Shown piece by piece: positions 34,528-42,994 of a stretch of 64,000 nucleotides of DNA. Origin of the DNA: Qipengyuania nanhaisediminis (GTDB taxonomy: Bacteria > Pseudomonadota > Alphaproteobacteria > Sphingomonadales > Sphingomonadaceae). A program made the position numbers and the translations under genes. The stretch is taken from assembly GCF_900115585.1 (NCBI RefSeq), contig NZ_FOWZ01000001.1:827461-891460 (forward strand), read 5' to 3'. The notes under the pieces are model-generated. The model was not told the DNA's origin. It ran no database searches and worked only from the letters and a program-made list of their open reading frames with translations. Positions within the stretch are counted from its first letter, which is position 1. Each line of letters begins with the position of its first letter.

Positions 34528-35451
34528 ATGGTCAGTTTGCGCGCGCGTGTTTTCGAATTTGTCCTGCCTTTGCTCGGGATCAAGCGCTTCTTTTCCCAGC
34601 CCGACAAGATGGACAAGAGGATATCCAAGATGCGCCGGGCACAATCGCCCCGCCCCTCAAAGAGTGCGCACAGCGACTTCGTGATTAGTGAGGACACAAG
34701 CAGAGGCTATCCGCTGGTCTCGCTGGAACCCCGCGAGACCGGCGAAAAATCGGGTCTTCATCTCCTGTATTTTCACGGCGGCGGTTACGTCATGGATATC
34801 GCAGCGCTGCATTGGGATGCAATCGTCAAGCTCTGCAGTCATGCCGAGGCATCGGCGAGCGTTCCGATCTATCCCTTGGCACCGGAAGTGACGGTCCAGA
34901 CCACGCTCCCGGCAATGCGGGCCTTGTATGACGAGCTGGCGCAGAAATATGGCGCCGGGAATATCGCAATTGCGGGCGACAGCGCGGGCGGCGGCATGGC
35001 GCTGGCGCTGGCACAGGATCTCGCCAAGGACAGCGAGGCGCTGCCGAATTCCCTCACGCTGTTCTCGCCATGGGTGGATGCCAGCGCGTCTGGCGAAGGA
35101 ATGGCTGCGATCGACCCCTACGACAAGTTGCTCTCGCCCCAGGGACTGGAAGCGTGCGGCAGGCGGTATGCGGGCGGGCTGGACCTCGAAGACACAAGGC
35201 TTAGCCCCCTGTTCGGGAATCTGGACGATTTGCCGCCCACCGGCATTTTCGTCGGCACGCGCGACATCCTGCTGGTCGATGCCCGCCGCCTGCGCGACAA
35301 GATGGAAGCCGCCGGAAACCCGCCTGCTCTCTATCGAGAAGCGGATCGCATGCAGCATGTCTGGATGATACTGCCGATACCCGAAGGCGCCGCAGCGCTA
35401 GAGGAAGCGGCGTCGTTTATGCGGAAATTGCACAAGGAAGCTGCGCAGTGA
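34528..35451 (+). CDS. Hormone-sensitive-lipase-family alpha/beta hydrolase
   Basis: 307-residue cytosolic esterase: oxyanion motif HGGGY near residues 89-93, nucleophile motif GDSAGG near 154-159, acid Asp in the VGTRDILL region and His in MQHVW. Typical HSL (type IV) carboxylesterase of 300-320 residues. ATG 34528 lies six bases after GAGGGAG. Overlaps the next gene as GTGA. Confidence 0.88.
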   Translation: MVSLRARVFEFVLPLLGIKRFFSQPDKMDKRISKMRRAQSPRPSKSAHSDFVISEDTSRGYPLVSLEPRETGEKSGLHLLYFHGGGYVMDIAALHWDAIVKLCSHAEASASVPIYPLAPEVTVQTTLPAMRALYDELAQKYGAGNIAIAGDSAGGGMALALAQDLAKDSEALPNSLTLFSPWVDASASGEGMAAIDPYDKLLSPQGLEACGRRYAGGLDLEDTRLSPLFGNLDDLPPTGIFVGTRDILLVDARRLRDKMEAAGNPPALYREADRMQHVWMILPIPEGAAALEEAASFMRKLHKEAAQ

Positions 35452-35870
35452 AAACCATACCCACCCTTCTATCGCTCGCATTCCTGGCCGGGTGCGGGGC
35501 TGGAAACAGCGAGATCGAGGACGACGCCGAGGCCTTTTCCGGGATTGCGGATGACGAAGTCGTCAGCCTTGCGGGGACAGAACCTTTCTGGAGCGTCGAG
35601 ATCGAGGGCGATGAAGCTACTTTCAGCAGTCCCGAAAACCTTGAAGGTACCAGTTTCCCGGTCGAACGTTTCGCGGGTCTCAACGGGATCAGCTTCTCGG
35701 GCCGCCTGGAGGGCGAGAGCTTCGATGCGATGGTGACACCCGGGGATTGTTCCGACGGGATGAGCGATCGCACCTATCCCTATACAGTCACGATTTCATG
35801 GGGGGCGGATCAACTGGTCGGGTGCGGCTACACGGACAGGCAGCCGTTTAGCGGGCCCGAAATGCCTTGA
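35448..35870 (+). CDS. COG3650-type lipoprotein, 140 aa
   Basis: Lipobox FLAGC at residues 12-16, then a small beta domain with LAGTEPFWSVEIEGDEATFS and GDCSDGMSDRTYPYTVTI; this matches the uncharacterised COG3650 family. The two cysteines (PGDCSDG and LVGCGY) may form a disulfide. GTG start overlaps the esterase TGA stop (GTGA), so it is coupled to it. Confidence 0.75.
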   Translation: MKTIPTLLSLAFLAGCGAGNSEIEDDAEAFSGIADDEVVSLAGTEPFWSVEIEGDEATFSSPENLEGTSFPVERFAGLNGISFSGRLEGESFDAMVTPGDCSDGMSDRTYPYTVTISWGADQLVGCGYTDRQPFSGPEMP

Positions 35871-35928
35871 TCGCGCGGAATTGCGAAAGCGTATCGGAAC
35901 CGAACGCCGGATAGAAAGCTGACGAAGA

Positions 35929-36381
35929 ATGCGTGAAATTCCAAGCTATCCGAAGTGGCTCGGCCTGGCAGGCCTGTTGCCGCAAATGGCCTGCGTGGCA
36001 ATCGTCCTGTTCGGCCCCGAGGCTTGGCACGATGCGGCTCGAGGCATCGCTGCTGTCTACGCCGCCCTGATCCTGAGCTTCCTTGGAGGCATGTGGTGGG
36101 GCTTGGCGGCGGGGGCACCCGCTGCCGAAAGGCGTAGCGCCTTGCGCTGGGTCTGGATCGCAGCCGTTACGCCCAGCCTCGTCGCCCTTGCTAGCCTTGC
36201 CCCGATGGTTGTCGGGTCGAGCACGCCGGAACCGTCTTTGGTCATGCTGGGCGCTGCACTGCTGCTCAGTCTGGGCGTGGACGCACGCCTCGGCCGGCTG
36301 GCGCCGCCTTGGTGGATGCAGTTGCGGGTGCCGTTATCCGTGCTGCTCGGATCGGCTACGATCGCAACTGCGTTGGCGTAA
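35929..36381 (+). CDS. DUF3429 membrane protein
   Basis: 150 residues, about five helices, with the DUF3429 pattern YPKWLGLAGLLPQ and AALILSFLGGMWWGLA. Function unknown. Follows the lipoprotein gene by 58 nt on the same strand. Confidence 0.85.
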   Translation: MREIPSYPKWLGLAGLLPQMACVAIVLFGPEAWHDAARGIAAVYAALILSFLGGMWWGLAAGAPAAERRSALRWVWIAAVTPSLVALASLAPMVVGSSTPEPSLVMLGAALLLSLGVDARLGRLAPPWWMQLRVPLSVLLGSATIATALA

Positions 36382-36389
36382 CGCCCGGA

Positions 36390-37796
36390 TCAGTAAAGAC
36401 CGGGGTTGGTCCTCTCGAATTCGCTGGGACGATCCTTGACCAGCAGCCGGCGTTTGGAAGTGCTCGACTGGGCGCTCTGGACGCCGGTGATCGACGTGCA
36501 AGAGCGTCCGGCCATAAAATCGAGAGCTGCGCTGATCGAAGGTTCGGCAGGGTCGCCCAGCGGCTCGAAGATATTATCCGGTGCCGCACAGGTCTTCTGG
36601 ACCACGCTGGCGAGGCCATCGAAGTACTCGCCCTGGTCGTTGGCATTCACTGTCTTGAACGTCACGGCCCGCAGGCGATCATCGCAGGCCGACCGGTCGA
36701 AGGCGAACTGCCCCACTGGCTTGCCGAACGTATTGGAGCCGACCAAAGCGAGATTTTCGCCAAGGTAGGGGATGAAGGAGTTGGTCACCAGTTCGCTGGC
36801 AGACGCGGTGCTTCGCGTGCCGATCACGGCAAGTTTAGTGACGGCAATCTGCTCTGGAATGTTCTGGAATAGCTCGGTCGAATTCTCGGCGCTCTTCGAC
36901 GGACGAAGGACGGTTTTCGAGAAGACTTGCCCTTCCAGCCCTTCGGCCATCAAGTCGCCCAGGGTGTTGGCGACATCTACCAGGCCGCCGCCGTTATAGC
37001 GTAGGTCCAGGATAATCTTGGTGATGCCCTGCGCCTTCAATTGCTGGAATGCGGCGCGCAATTGCGGGTCCGCATCTTGGGAGAAGAAGGTGCGCAGGTT
37101 GATGTAGGCGACGTTATCGGTTCCATCGTTGAGGATAACGACGCCGTAGCGGTCCGAAATCGGGTCGAGCGTGTAATCTGCCTTGGTCACGCTGACATTG
37201 CGCGTCACGCCGTCAGTGCCACGGATAGTGAAGTCGCGCCTGACCCCCGGGTCGCTCGGACCAAGGGCATTGAGCACTGCGTTGGTGCCGCCGCTCTGAA
37301 ACAGGGCTTCTACGGATTGACCGTTGATCGAAAGGATTTCGGTGCCGCGGTCGAAGCCTGCGTCGAAGGCGGGGCCTGTCTCGTATACTTCGGCTGCGAA
37401 GAGCCTGCTCACGCCGTCGGTGGTAAGGCGGATACCGAGGCCTGCGCGCGAACCCTGGAGAGCCTCGTTCTCTTCCTGGATGGAAGTGAGATAGGTGAAT
37501 CCCCGATCCTTGTTCTGCGCGGCAGCCTGCGCGACCAGGGCATCGATGTAACTTTGCACATCGGAATATTGAGCCTTGTTGACGTTGAGGTTCAACAAGT
37601 CGGGGAAGAGATACCATTCGTTGAGAACGTCGCGCGCCCAATCCTGCCGGGCCGACAGGGAGCAGGTCGTATTCCCGCCGCCACCGCTGCTTCCGCCGCC
37701 AACGACGGGACCTGACGGACTGCTGTCGCCTCCGCCTCCGCAAGCGGCAAGAGACACGGCAAGCGTAGCAGTCAGAATGGTGCGACCCACAGGCAT
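36390..37796 (-). CDS. S41 family (tail-specific-type) protease, lipoprotein
   Basis: 468 residues. Lipobox SLAAC (residues 15-19) and a Gly/Ser linker anchor it; a tricorn-like N-terminal region is followed by a PDZ domain (AEVYETGPAFDAGFDRGTEILSINGQSV, about 134-165) and the S41 catalytic domain. Nucleophile Ser is in RSTASASELV (near residue 337) and IILDLRYNGGG is the family strand. It degrades or trims periplasmic proteins; the target is unknown. Single gene. Confidence 0.9.
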   Translation of the reverse strand: MPVGRTILTATLAVSLAACGGGGDSSPSGPVVGGGSSGGGGNTTCSLSARQDWARDVLNEWYLFPDLLNLNVNKAQYSDVQSYIDALVAQAAAQNKDRGFTYLTSIQEENEALQGSRAGLGIRLTTDGVSRLFAAEVYETGPAFDAGFDRGTEILSINGQSVEALFQSGGTNAVLNALGPSDPGVRRDFTIRGTDGVTRNVSVTKADYTLDPISDRYGVVILNDGTDNVAYINLRTFFSQDADPQLRAAFQQLKAQGITKIILDLRYNGGGLVDVANTLGDLMAEGLEGQVFSKTVLRPSKSAENSTELFQNIPEQIAVTKLAVIGTRSTASASELVTNSFIPYLGENLALVGSNTFGKPVGQFAFDRSACDDRLRAVTFKTVNANDQGEYFDGLASVVQKTCAAPDNIFEPLGDPAEPSISAALDFMAGRSCTSITGVQSAQSSTSKRRLLVKDRPSEFERTNPGLY

Positions 37797-38027
37797 AGTA
37801 TTTCCCTCCAGAACCCCGGCGATTACCGCCGCAAGGCTGCCTAGTGATTGCGCAATTAACCCCTTGTGAGCAAGAGCGCGGTGTCAGTTATCGCCTTTCG
37901 GTGGAAAACAGGGCGTATTTCTCCTCAAAACGGTGCAAATTCGCTCTCCCGTGGTGGCGTTTCCTCCGGCGCTGTGCCTAGTCTTGGCGGCTAATCGGGG
38001 CATTGCGCCCGAAATTACGGAGTTCGA

Positions 38028-38612
38028 GTGGTGAGTACGGTGGTTCCAGACTGGATCCAGAAGGCTGTCGGAGAAGGCGAGGTGAAAGCCGAATTGACTG
38101 CAGCCCGTGTCGCAGAAGAAAAGGCGCTGGCTCGGTCGGGCTTCTCCATGACCAGCCCTGCGTTCAAGCATGGCGGCGAACTCGATCCCAGCTTCACCGC
38201 TTGCGAAGACGACGCGGTTGCCCCGCCGCTGGAATGGACCGCGCCGCCCCCGGGTTCGCAGGAACTCGTTCTCGTCGTCGAGGATATAGAGCGCGGCGAC
38301 GTCCACTGGCTCGTCTGGGGTCTCAAGGCACAGAAAGGCGCCCTGTTCGAAGGCGAAGTGCCGCCGCGCACGGGCAAGAACGCGAAGGGCAACTCCGAAT
38401 GGTTGCTTCCCGACCCGCCGTTGGGGGTCCAGCATCGCTACGCCTTCCAGCTGTTCGCGCTCGATCTGCCGCTGACGCTGATGCCGGGCGCGAAGCACGA
38501 AGACCTGATCAAGACCATGGCGAACCACGTCACCGCGGTCGCGATCCTCACGGCCCGTTTCGAAGGCCATGAGGTCGAAGAATGGGATGCCGAAGATGAA
38601 TTCGACATCTGA
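38028..38612 (+). CDS. YbhB/YbcL family PEBP-like protein
   Basis: 194 residues. After a helical leader, the Raf-kinase-inhibitor-like fold: GGELDPSFTACEDDAVAPPLEWTAPPPGSQEL, DVHWLVWGL and HRYAFQLFALD. Cytosolic form (no signal peptide). GTG 38028 or GTG 38031 start; GGAG precedes both. Ligand unknown. Followed 35 nt later by the SWIB gene. Confidence 0.88.
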   Translation: MVSTVVPDWIQKAVGEGEVKAELTAARVAEEKALARSGFSMTSPAFKHGGELDPSFTACEDDAVAPPLEWTAPPPGSQELVLVVEDIERGDVHWLVWGLKAQKGALFEGEVPPRTGKNAKGNSEWLLPDPPLGVQHRYAFQLFALDLPLTLMPGAKHEDLIKTMANHVTAVAILTARFEGHEVEEWDAEDEFDI

Positions 38613-38647
38613 TAATACCAAGAAAAGCCAACTGAAAGGAACCTGAA

Positions 38648-38899
38648 ATGGCTGGCAAGAACAACGCACTGCAGAAGCCGGTGAACCTCTCGCCCGAGCT
38701 TGAGAATGTGGTCGGCAAGGGTCCGATGACCCGCGCCCAGGTCACGTCCAAGGTGTGGGATCACATCAAGGCGAACGACCTGCAGGATTCGAAGGATCGC
38801 CGCATGATCAATCCCGACGACAAGCTCGGAGCCGTCATCGGCAAGGAACAGATTTCCATGTTCAAGATGACCGGTGCTGTTTCCAAGCACATGAGCTGA
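38648..38899 (+). CDS. SWIB/MDM2 domain protein, 83 aa
   Basis: Stand-alone SWIB domain: LSPELENVVGKGPMTRAQVT, KVWDHIKANDLQDSKDRRMI, DDKLGAVIG. Such short SWIB proteins occur in several bacteria, and in Chlamydia and eukaryotes they accompany chromatin or topoisomerase functions; the bacterial role is unclear. AAAGGAAC before the ATG. Confidence 0.92.
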   Translation: MAGKNNALQKPVNLSPELENVVGKGPMTRAQVTSKVWDHIKANDLQDSKDRRMINPDDKLGAVIGKEQISMFKMTGAVSKHMS

Positions 38900-38902
38900 T
38901 CA

Positions 38903-39304
38903 TCAGGTTGGGCGGCGTCGCGGCCAGTCCGTGACGCCGCCGACCCACAAGGCCAGCCAGATCAGGATCGGCTGGGCCACCATGCGGGGCACATGATAGG
39001 CAAGCCCCAGGCCGTTATCTTCGCGCGCCATATCCATCATGAAATGATTGATGTTCGCCGGAAAGACGCAAAGCGCATAGAGCGCCAATCCTATCCCGCC
39101 CCACCGCCTCAGATTGCGCGACCACGGTTGCACCAGCGCGATTGCGCCCGCGATTTCAGCGATGCCCGTCCAGAACACCACGGCTTCGGGGGCCGGGACG
39201 GCATCAGGCATGATCGTCAGGAACGGGGCAGGATCGGCGATATGCGCCCACCCCGCCAGTGCATAGAAGGCGGCCAGGATCCAGCGTAGCGCGACACGGA
39301 TCAC
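38903..39304 (-). CDS. DoxX-family membrane protein
   Basis: 133 residues, four helices, with RWILAAFYALAGWAHIADP and WTGIAEIAGAIALVQP typical of DoxX-like proteins. Its start overlaps the DUF427 stop as ATGA, so the pair forms an operon. Possible thiol or redox role is known for some relatives only. Confidence 0.82.
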   Translation of the reverse strand: MIRVALRWILAAFYALAGWAHIADPAPFLTIMPDAVPAPEAVVFWTGIAEIAGAIALVQPWSRNLRRWGGIGLALYALCVFPANINHFMMDMAREDNGLGLAYHVPRMVAQPILIWLALWVGGVTDWPRRRPT

Positions 39305-39591
39305 TCTTCGACTACCTCGACGCCATTACCGAAAGCGATGTGATCCTTGATCTCGCCCGCCGCATCCTTTGGATTGGGGTAATACCAAGCGGCATCGGTG
39401 TTGATGTCGCCTCCCGCATTGATCGAGTGATATTGCGCCACGCCCTTCCAAGAACACACGGTCGTCTTGTCGCTCGGCACCAGTGCGCTGCGGGCTACCG
39501 AGGACGGGGGGAAATAATGATTTCCTTCCACGACCAGGGTCTCGTCGCTGCGCGCGATTTCCTCGCCGTTCCAAAGTGCCGTTACAGTCAT
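39301..39591 (-). CDS. DUF427 domain protein, 96 aa
   Basis: Full-length DUF427: WNGEEIARSDETLVVEGNHYFP, DKTTVCSWKGVAQYHSI and AAWYYPNPKDAA. Small beta-tent-fold protein, function unknown. Coupled to the DoxX gene; GGAAC-N17-TGTT lies upstream. Confidence 0.88.
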   Translation of the reverse strand: MTVTALWNGEEIARSDETLVVEGNHYFPPSSVARSALVPSDKTTVCSWKGVAQYHSINAGGDINTDAAWYYPNPKDAAGEIKDHIAFGNGVEVVEE

Positions 39592-39626
39592 ACCTAGGTC
39601 CTTTCATTCGCGCTTTGTATCGCTAC

Positions 39627-39652
39627 AACAGCCGCCGGACACGCCCCGTTCC
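39627..39652 (-). promoter_or_regulatory. Candidate EcfG-type promoter for DUF427-DoxX
   Basis: Minus strand GGAAC (39652-39648), 17 nt, TGTT (39630-39627), about 36 nt upstream of the DUF427 ATG. The GTT core is kept but the first -10 base differs from CGTT. Confidence 0.45.
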
Positions 39653-39667
39653 GAGGAGAGATATTAC

Positions 39668-40942
39668 ATGATCCGTATCGCCGCAGCATTCTTTGTGACG
39701 TCGTGTCTCGCGACTGGCCCGGTCGCCGCGCAGGACAGGGCCGATGCAGTCGCTGCCGCCGCGCTTGAGGCGGCGCCGGTATGGGACGGCCACAACGATG
39801 TGCCGATCCAGCTGCGAGCCCGGTTCGACAATCGGATCAACGATTTCGATTTCAGCGATACGCTGGACACAGCCACGGATGTGCGCGCTGCCATGCATAG
39901 CGATCTCGTGCGTCTTCGCCGAGGCAAGGTCGGCGCGCAGTGGTGGTCGGTCTATGTCAGCGCTTCCTTGCCCGAACCCGAAGCGGTGCAGGCAACGATC
40001 GAGCAGATCGACGTGACCAAGCGCCTCATCGAGGCCAATTCCGATGCCATGGCGCTCGCGCTGACGGCGGACGATGTCGAAGCCGCCATGGCCGAGGGTA
40101 AGATCGCCTCGCTGATGGGGATGGAAGGTGGACATTCGATCGGCAACAGCCTGGCCGTGCTGCGCCAGATGTATGCGATGGGCGCGCGCTACATGACGCT
40201 GACGCACGGTCGTACGCTGGACTGGGCGGACAGCGCGACCGATGCCCCGCGTCATGGCGGGCTGAATGATTTCGGGATGGACGTGGTGCGCGAAATGAAC
40301 CGGATCGGCATGCTCGTCGATCTCAGCCATGTCAGCGAAGAGGCAATGCACGACGCGCTGGACGTTGCTGGGGCTGCGGTCATCTTCAGCCATTCGGGTG
40401 CGCGCGCGGTGACCGGTCACCTGCGCAACGTTCCCGACAGCGTACTGGCTCGGCTGCCGCAAAACGGCGGGATCGTCATGGTCGTCGCCCTGCCATGGTT
40501 CATCACCGAAGACCTGCGCCAGCATGCCGCGAACAAGGCGGCGGAAGAGGCGCGGCTCAAAGCGCTTTACCCCGGCCTGCCGGGCACCGTGGCCGCCGAG
40601 CTTGCGCGGTGGGAGGCGAACAACCGGCAGCCCGCGTCGACCATTTCCGACATGGCCGACCATATCGATCACGTGCGCGATGTCGCCGGGATCGACCATA
40701 TCGGCATCGGCGGCGATTATGACGGCATGCCCACCGGCCCGGTCGGGATGGAAGACGTAACCGGATATCCCGCGCTCTTCGCCGAACTGGCGCGCCGCGG
40801 ATATTCGCAGGCTGATCTAGAGAAGATAGCGAGCCGCAACATGATGCGGGTGATGCGCGAGGCGGAAGCCTATGCAGCAAGCCGTTCGGGCGTGGCTCCG
40901 ATCGAGTATGCGGTTGGCGCCCCGCGCGCGGCGGAAAACTGA
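39668..40942 (+). CDS. Membrane dipeptidase (peptidase M19), exported
   Basis: 424 residues with a signal peptide (AAFFVTSCLATGPVAAQ). Zinc ligands in WDGHNDVP, MGMEGGHSIGNS and DLSHVSEEAMHDAL, then FSHSGARAVTGHLRN, and DHIGIGGDYDG near the end: all M19 landmarks present. Hydrolyses dipeptides in the periplasm. Divergent from the DUF427 operon and convergent with the DUF3140 gene. Confidence 0.93.
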   Translation: MIRIAAAFFVTSCLATGPVAAQDRADAVAAAALEAAPVWDGHNDVPIQLRARFDNRINDFDFSDTLDTATDVRAAMHSDLVRLRRGKVGAQWWSVYVSASLPEPEAVQATIEQIDVTKRLIEANSDAMALALTADDVEAAMAEGKIASLMGMEGGHSIGNSLAVLRQMYAMGARYMTLTHGRTLDWADSATDAPRHGGLNDFGMDVVREMNRIGMLVDLSHVSEEAMHDALDVAGAAVIFSHSGARAVTGHLRNVPDSVLARLPQNGGIVMVVALPWFITEDLRQHAANKAAEEARLKALYPGLPGTVAAELARWEANNRQPASTISDMADHIDHVRDVAGIDHIGIGGDYDGMPTGPVGMEDVTGYPALFAELARRGYSQADLEKIASRNMMRVMREAEAYAASRSGVAPIEYAVGAPRAAEN

Positions 40943-40945
40943 ACC

Positions 40946-41278
40946 CTATCTACAGGGGTCGTGACCCCAGTTCTTGAGTGAATAGCGCCAGTCGCTGTTC
41001 TCGATATCGCCGGACGGTTTCTGGGCAAGGTGACGGTGGATATAGCCGATCACTTTGTTCATGTGATCATACTGATCGTCTGACAGGTCATCCTTGTTCG
41101 TGCGCTTGATCTCGACGATCCTGCGCCCCGACTTGTGACCCGTGCTTTCACCACCTTCGCTATCGCCGACCGATCTGGATTCCTCGGTGTCGAGCCATTC
41201 TTCGAGTTCCTTCGGCTGCATGTTCACGCAGTCGTAAAACTCGTCGTAGACATCGTCCTTCTTCTCCTGATCCATCAA
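40946..41278 (-). CDS. DUF3140 protein, 110 aa
   Basis: Charged, helical, single-domain DUF3140: KKDDVYDEFYDCVNMQPKEL, EEWLDTEESRSVG, GRRIVEIKRTNKDDLSDDQY and MNKVIGYIHRHLAQKP. Function unknown; members of this family often lie with other small stress-induced genes. ATGA overlap with the DUF3008 stop. Confidence 0.82.
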   Translation of the reverse strand: MMDQEKKDDVYDEFYDCVNMQPKELEEWLDTEESRSVGDSEGGESTGHKSGRRIVEIKRTNKDDLSDDQYDHMNKVIGYIHRHLAQKPSGDIENSDWRYSLKNWGHDPCR

Positions 41279-41466
41279 TCGTCGTCTGCAGTTTCGGGCA
41301 GGTCGGAACGGTCGGTGGAAGCCATTTCCTCCAGTTCGCTCTCGGACATGCTTTCGTACATTTCCACGGAAGCACCCTGTAGGTCCGACTTGTCGGTTTC
41401 GCCGCGCTTGGCTGCAAGGGCGGCGCCCGCAGCCTGCTGCTGCGCCTTGGATTTGGCTTTTGGCAT
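41275..41466 (-). CDS. DUF3008 protein, 63 aa
   Basis: MPKAKSKAQQQAAGAALAAK and EMYESMSESELEEMASTDR are the DUF3008 signature. Small, basic start and acidic end. ATG 41466 used; the 11-codon extension overlaps the neighbouring intergenic ribosome site. Coupled to DUF3140. Confidence 0.82.
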   Translation of the reverse strand: MPKAKSKAQQQAAGAALAAKRGETDKSDLQGASVEMYESMSESELEEMASTDRSDLPETADDD

Positions 41467-41470
41467 GGTG

Positions 41471-41698
41471 TCAGTCCTGCGCTTCGAGCTCTGAACCAAG
41501 CTTCAGGACTTCGTCGCCGTCTTCCTGCTTGATCAGGTAGGCGGGATTGTCTTCGCTGCCGTCACGGGTGACTTCGCTGCCCTGGAGGGTGCGAGTGACC
41601 TCACGTTCGAACCGGTCCTTGATCTGGCCCTTTGCAGTGCCATTGCCCCAATCCCACTTGACGTACTGATCGGTCTGGAAACTGTTCGAATTGCTCAT
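41471..41698 (-). CDS. DUF2945 (TUDOR-like) protein, 75 aa
   Basis: YVKWDWGNGTAKGQIKDRFE and NPAYLIKQEDGDEVLKLGSE match the DUF2945 'hypervirulence associated TUDOR' family. Likely a small stress or nucleic-acid-interacting protein. Second gene of the four-gene leftward unit. Confidence 0.83.
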   Translation of the reverse strand: MSNSNSFQTDQYVKWDWGNGTAKGQIKDRFEREVTRTLQGSEVTRDGSEDNPAYLIKQEDGDEVLKLGSELEAQD

Positions 41699-41715
41699 GA
41701 GGTCACCTCGGCTCC

Positions 41716-42045
41716 TTAGTTTTCAATAACTTCGACACCGTCGTCATAAGTCGTCTGGTCTTCGAGAGGTTCCGATGCGTCCTGGTCGTTACCAAGGTCG
41801 GTTTCACTGGGCACACCGACGATGCTGTCGGTATCGTCGCCGCCTTCCATCGACGAAATCTCGCCGCTGACGGTCGCTTCTTCTTCGATATCGCCCTGCG
41901 TCATCGCCGGAATGATCCAGACGATCGACATCAGGAGGACGGCAAGGATCAGCCCGCCGGCAAGGATCCAGCGCACGACGCCTTCCTTGGAGCCGCCGCT
42001 CGCTTCCTGCTCGTCGATATGAATTTCGTCACCTTCTTTGTGCAC
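41716..42045 (-). CDS. Single-TM acidic protein, 109 aa
   Basis: Not recognised. One helix (WILAGGLILAVLLMSIVWII, near residues 26-45) between a charged cytoplasmic start and a very acidic C-terminal tail, probably periplasmic (TDSIVGVPSETDLGNDQDAS). Opens the stress-type operon and has a candidate EcfG promoter. Confidence 0.7.
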   Translation of the reverse strand: MHKEGDEIHIDEQEASGGSKEGVVRWILAGGLILAVLLMSIVWIIPAMTQGDIEEEATVSGEISSMEGGDDTDSIVGVPSETDLGNDQDASEPLEDQTTYDDGVEVIEN

Positions 42046-42089
42046 GCGAATACTCCCTGTTTTGCGCGATCCCGCGTTTCAGGGCTTTC

Positions 42090-42114
42090 TACGGTCAAAG
42101 CGGGCTTATGTTCC
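42090..42114 (-). promoter_or_regulatory. Candidate EcfG-type promoter of the four-gene stress operon
   Basis: Minus strand GGAAC (42114-42110), 16 nt, CGTA (42093-42090), 45 nt upstream of the single-TM gene start. One mismatch from GGAAC-N16/17-CGTT. Confidence 0.45.
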
Positions 42115-42121
42115 GCCCGGG

Positions 42122-42946
42122 TCAGTCGCGCAGGAGGTCGTTTATCCCGGTTTTCTCGCGCGTCTGGGCGTCCACGGTCTTTACGATGACCGCACAGGCG
42201 AGGCCGGGGCCACCGTCCTTGCCCGGCAGCGAACCGGGCACGACGACCGAGTAGGGCGGGATGTGGCCGCGAATGACCTCGCCCGTGTCGCGATAGACGA
42301 TCTTGGTGGACTGGGTGATGAAAACGCCCATGGCGACGACGCTGCCTTCGCCCACGATCACGCCTTCCACGATTTCGCTACGCGCGCCGATAAAGCAGTT
42401 GTCGCCGATGATCGTCGGGTTTGCCTGCATGGGCTCCAGCACGCCGCCGATGCCTGCACCTGCCGAGATGTGGCAGTTCTCGCCGATCTGCGCGCAGCTA
42501 CCGATGCTGGCCCAGGTATCGACCATCGTGCCCTTGCCGACATAGGCGCCGATGTTGACGAAGCTCGGCATCAGGACGCAGCCCGGCGCAATGTAGGAGC
42601 CTTCGCGGGCGATAGCGCCTGGTACCACGCGGAAACCCGCCTCGCGGAAACGCGCGTCGTCCCAGCCGGCGAACTTGCTCGGCACCTTGTCGAAGGCCGG
42701 ATGACCGGCGCTGCCGCCTTCCATGACGACATTGTCGTTGAGGCGGAAGGACAGGAGAACTGCTTTCTTCAACCACTGGTTGACCGTCCAGCCACCTTTG
42801 CCGTCGGGTTCGGCCACTCGGCCTTCGCCGCTGTCCAGCAGGGCGAGACCCGCCTCCACCGCTTCGCGCACCTCGGTGCTCTGCGGGGTGACGTTGGCGC
42901 GGTCTTCCCACGCGGCTTCGATGCGGCTTTCGAGGTCGGCGCTCAT
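42122..42946 (-). CDS. dapD: Tetrahydrodipicolinate N-succinyltransferase
   Basis: 274 residues, identical in length to the E. coli enzyme. Left-handed beta-helix hexapeptides run through [55 protein letters not shown] and [15 protein letters not shown]. Uses succinyl-CoA in the lysine/meso-DAP pathway. Single gene, upstream of the EcfG-like promoter. Confidence 0.96.
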   Translation of the reverse strand: MSADLESRIEAAWEDRANVTPQSTEVREAVEAGLALLDSGEGRVAEPDGKGGWTVNQWLKKAVLLSFRLNDNVVMEGGSAGHPAFDKVPSKFAGWDDARFREAGFRVVPGAIAREGSYIAPGCVLMPSFVNIGAYVGKGTMVDTWASIGSCAQIGENCHISAGAGIGGVLEPMQANPTIIGDNCFIGARSEIVEGVIVGEGSVVAMGVFITQSTKIVYRDTGEVIRGHIPPYSVVVPGSLPGKDGGPGLACAVIVKTVDAQTREKTGINDLLRD

Positions 42947-42994
42947 GCTGGTCTCCGTATTGATTTCGGAGAGGTCGTTAGCAGCGTTACCGCG

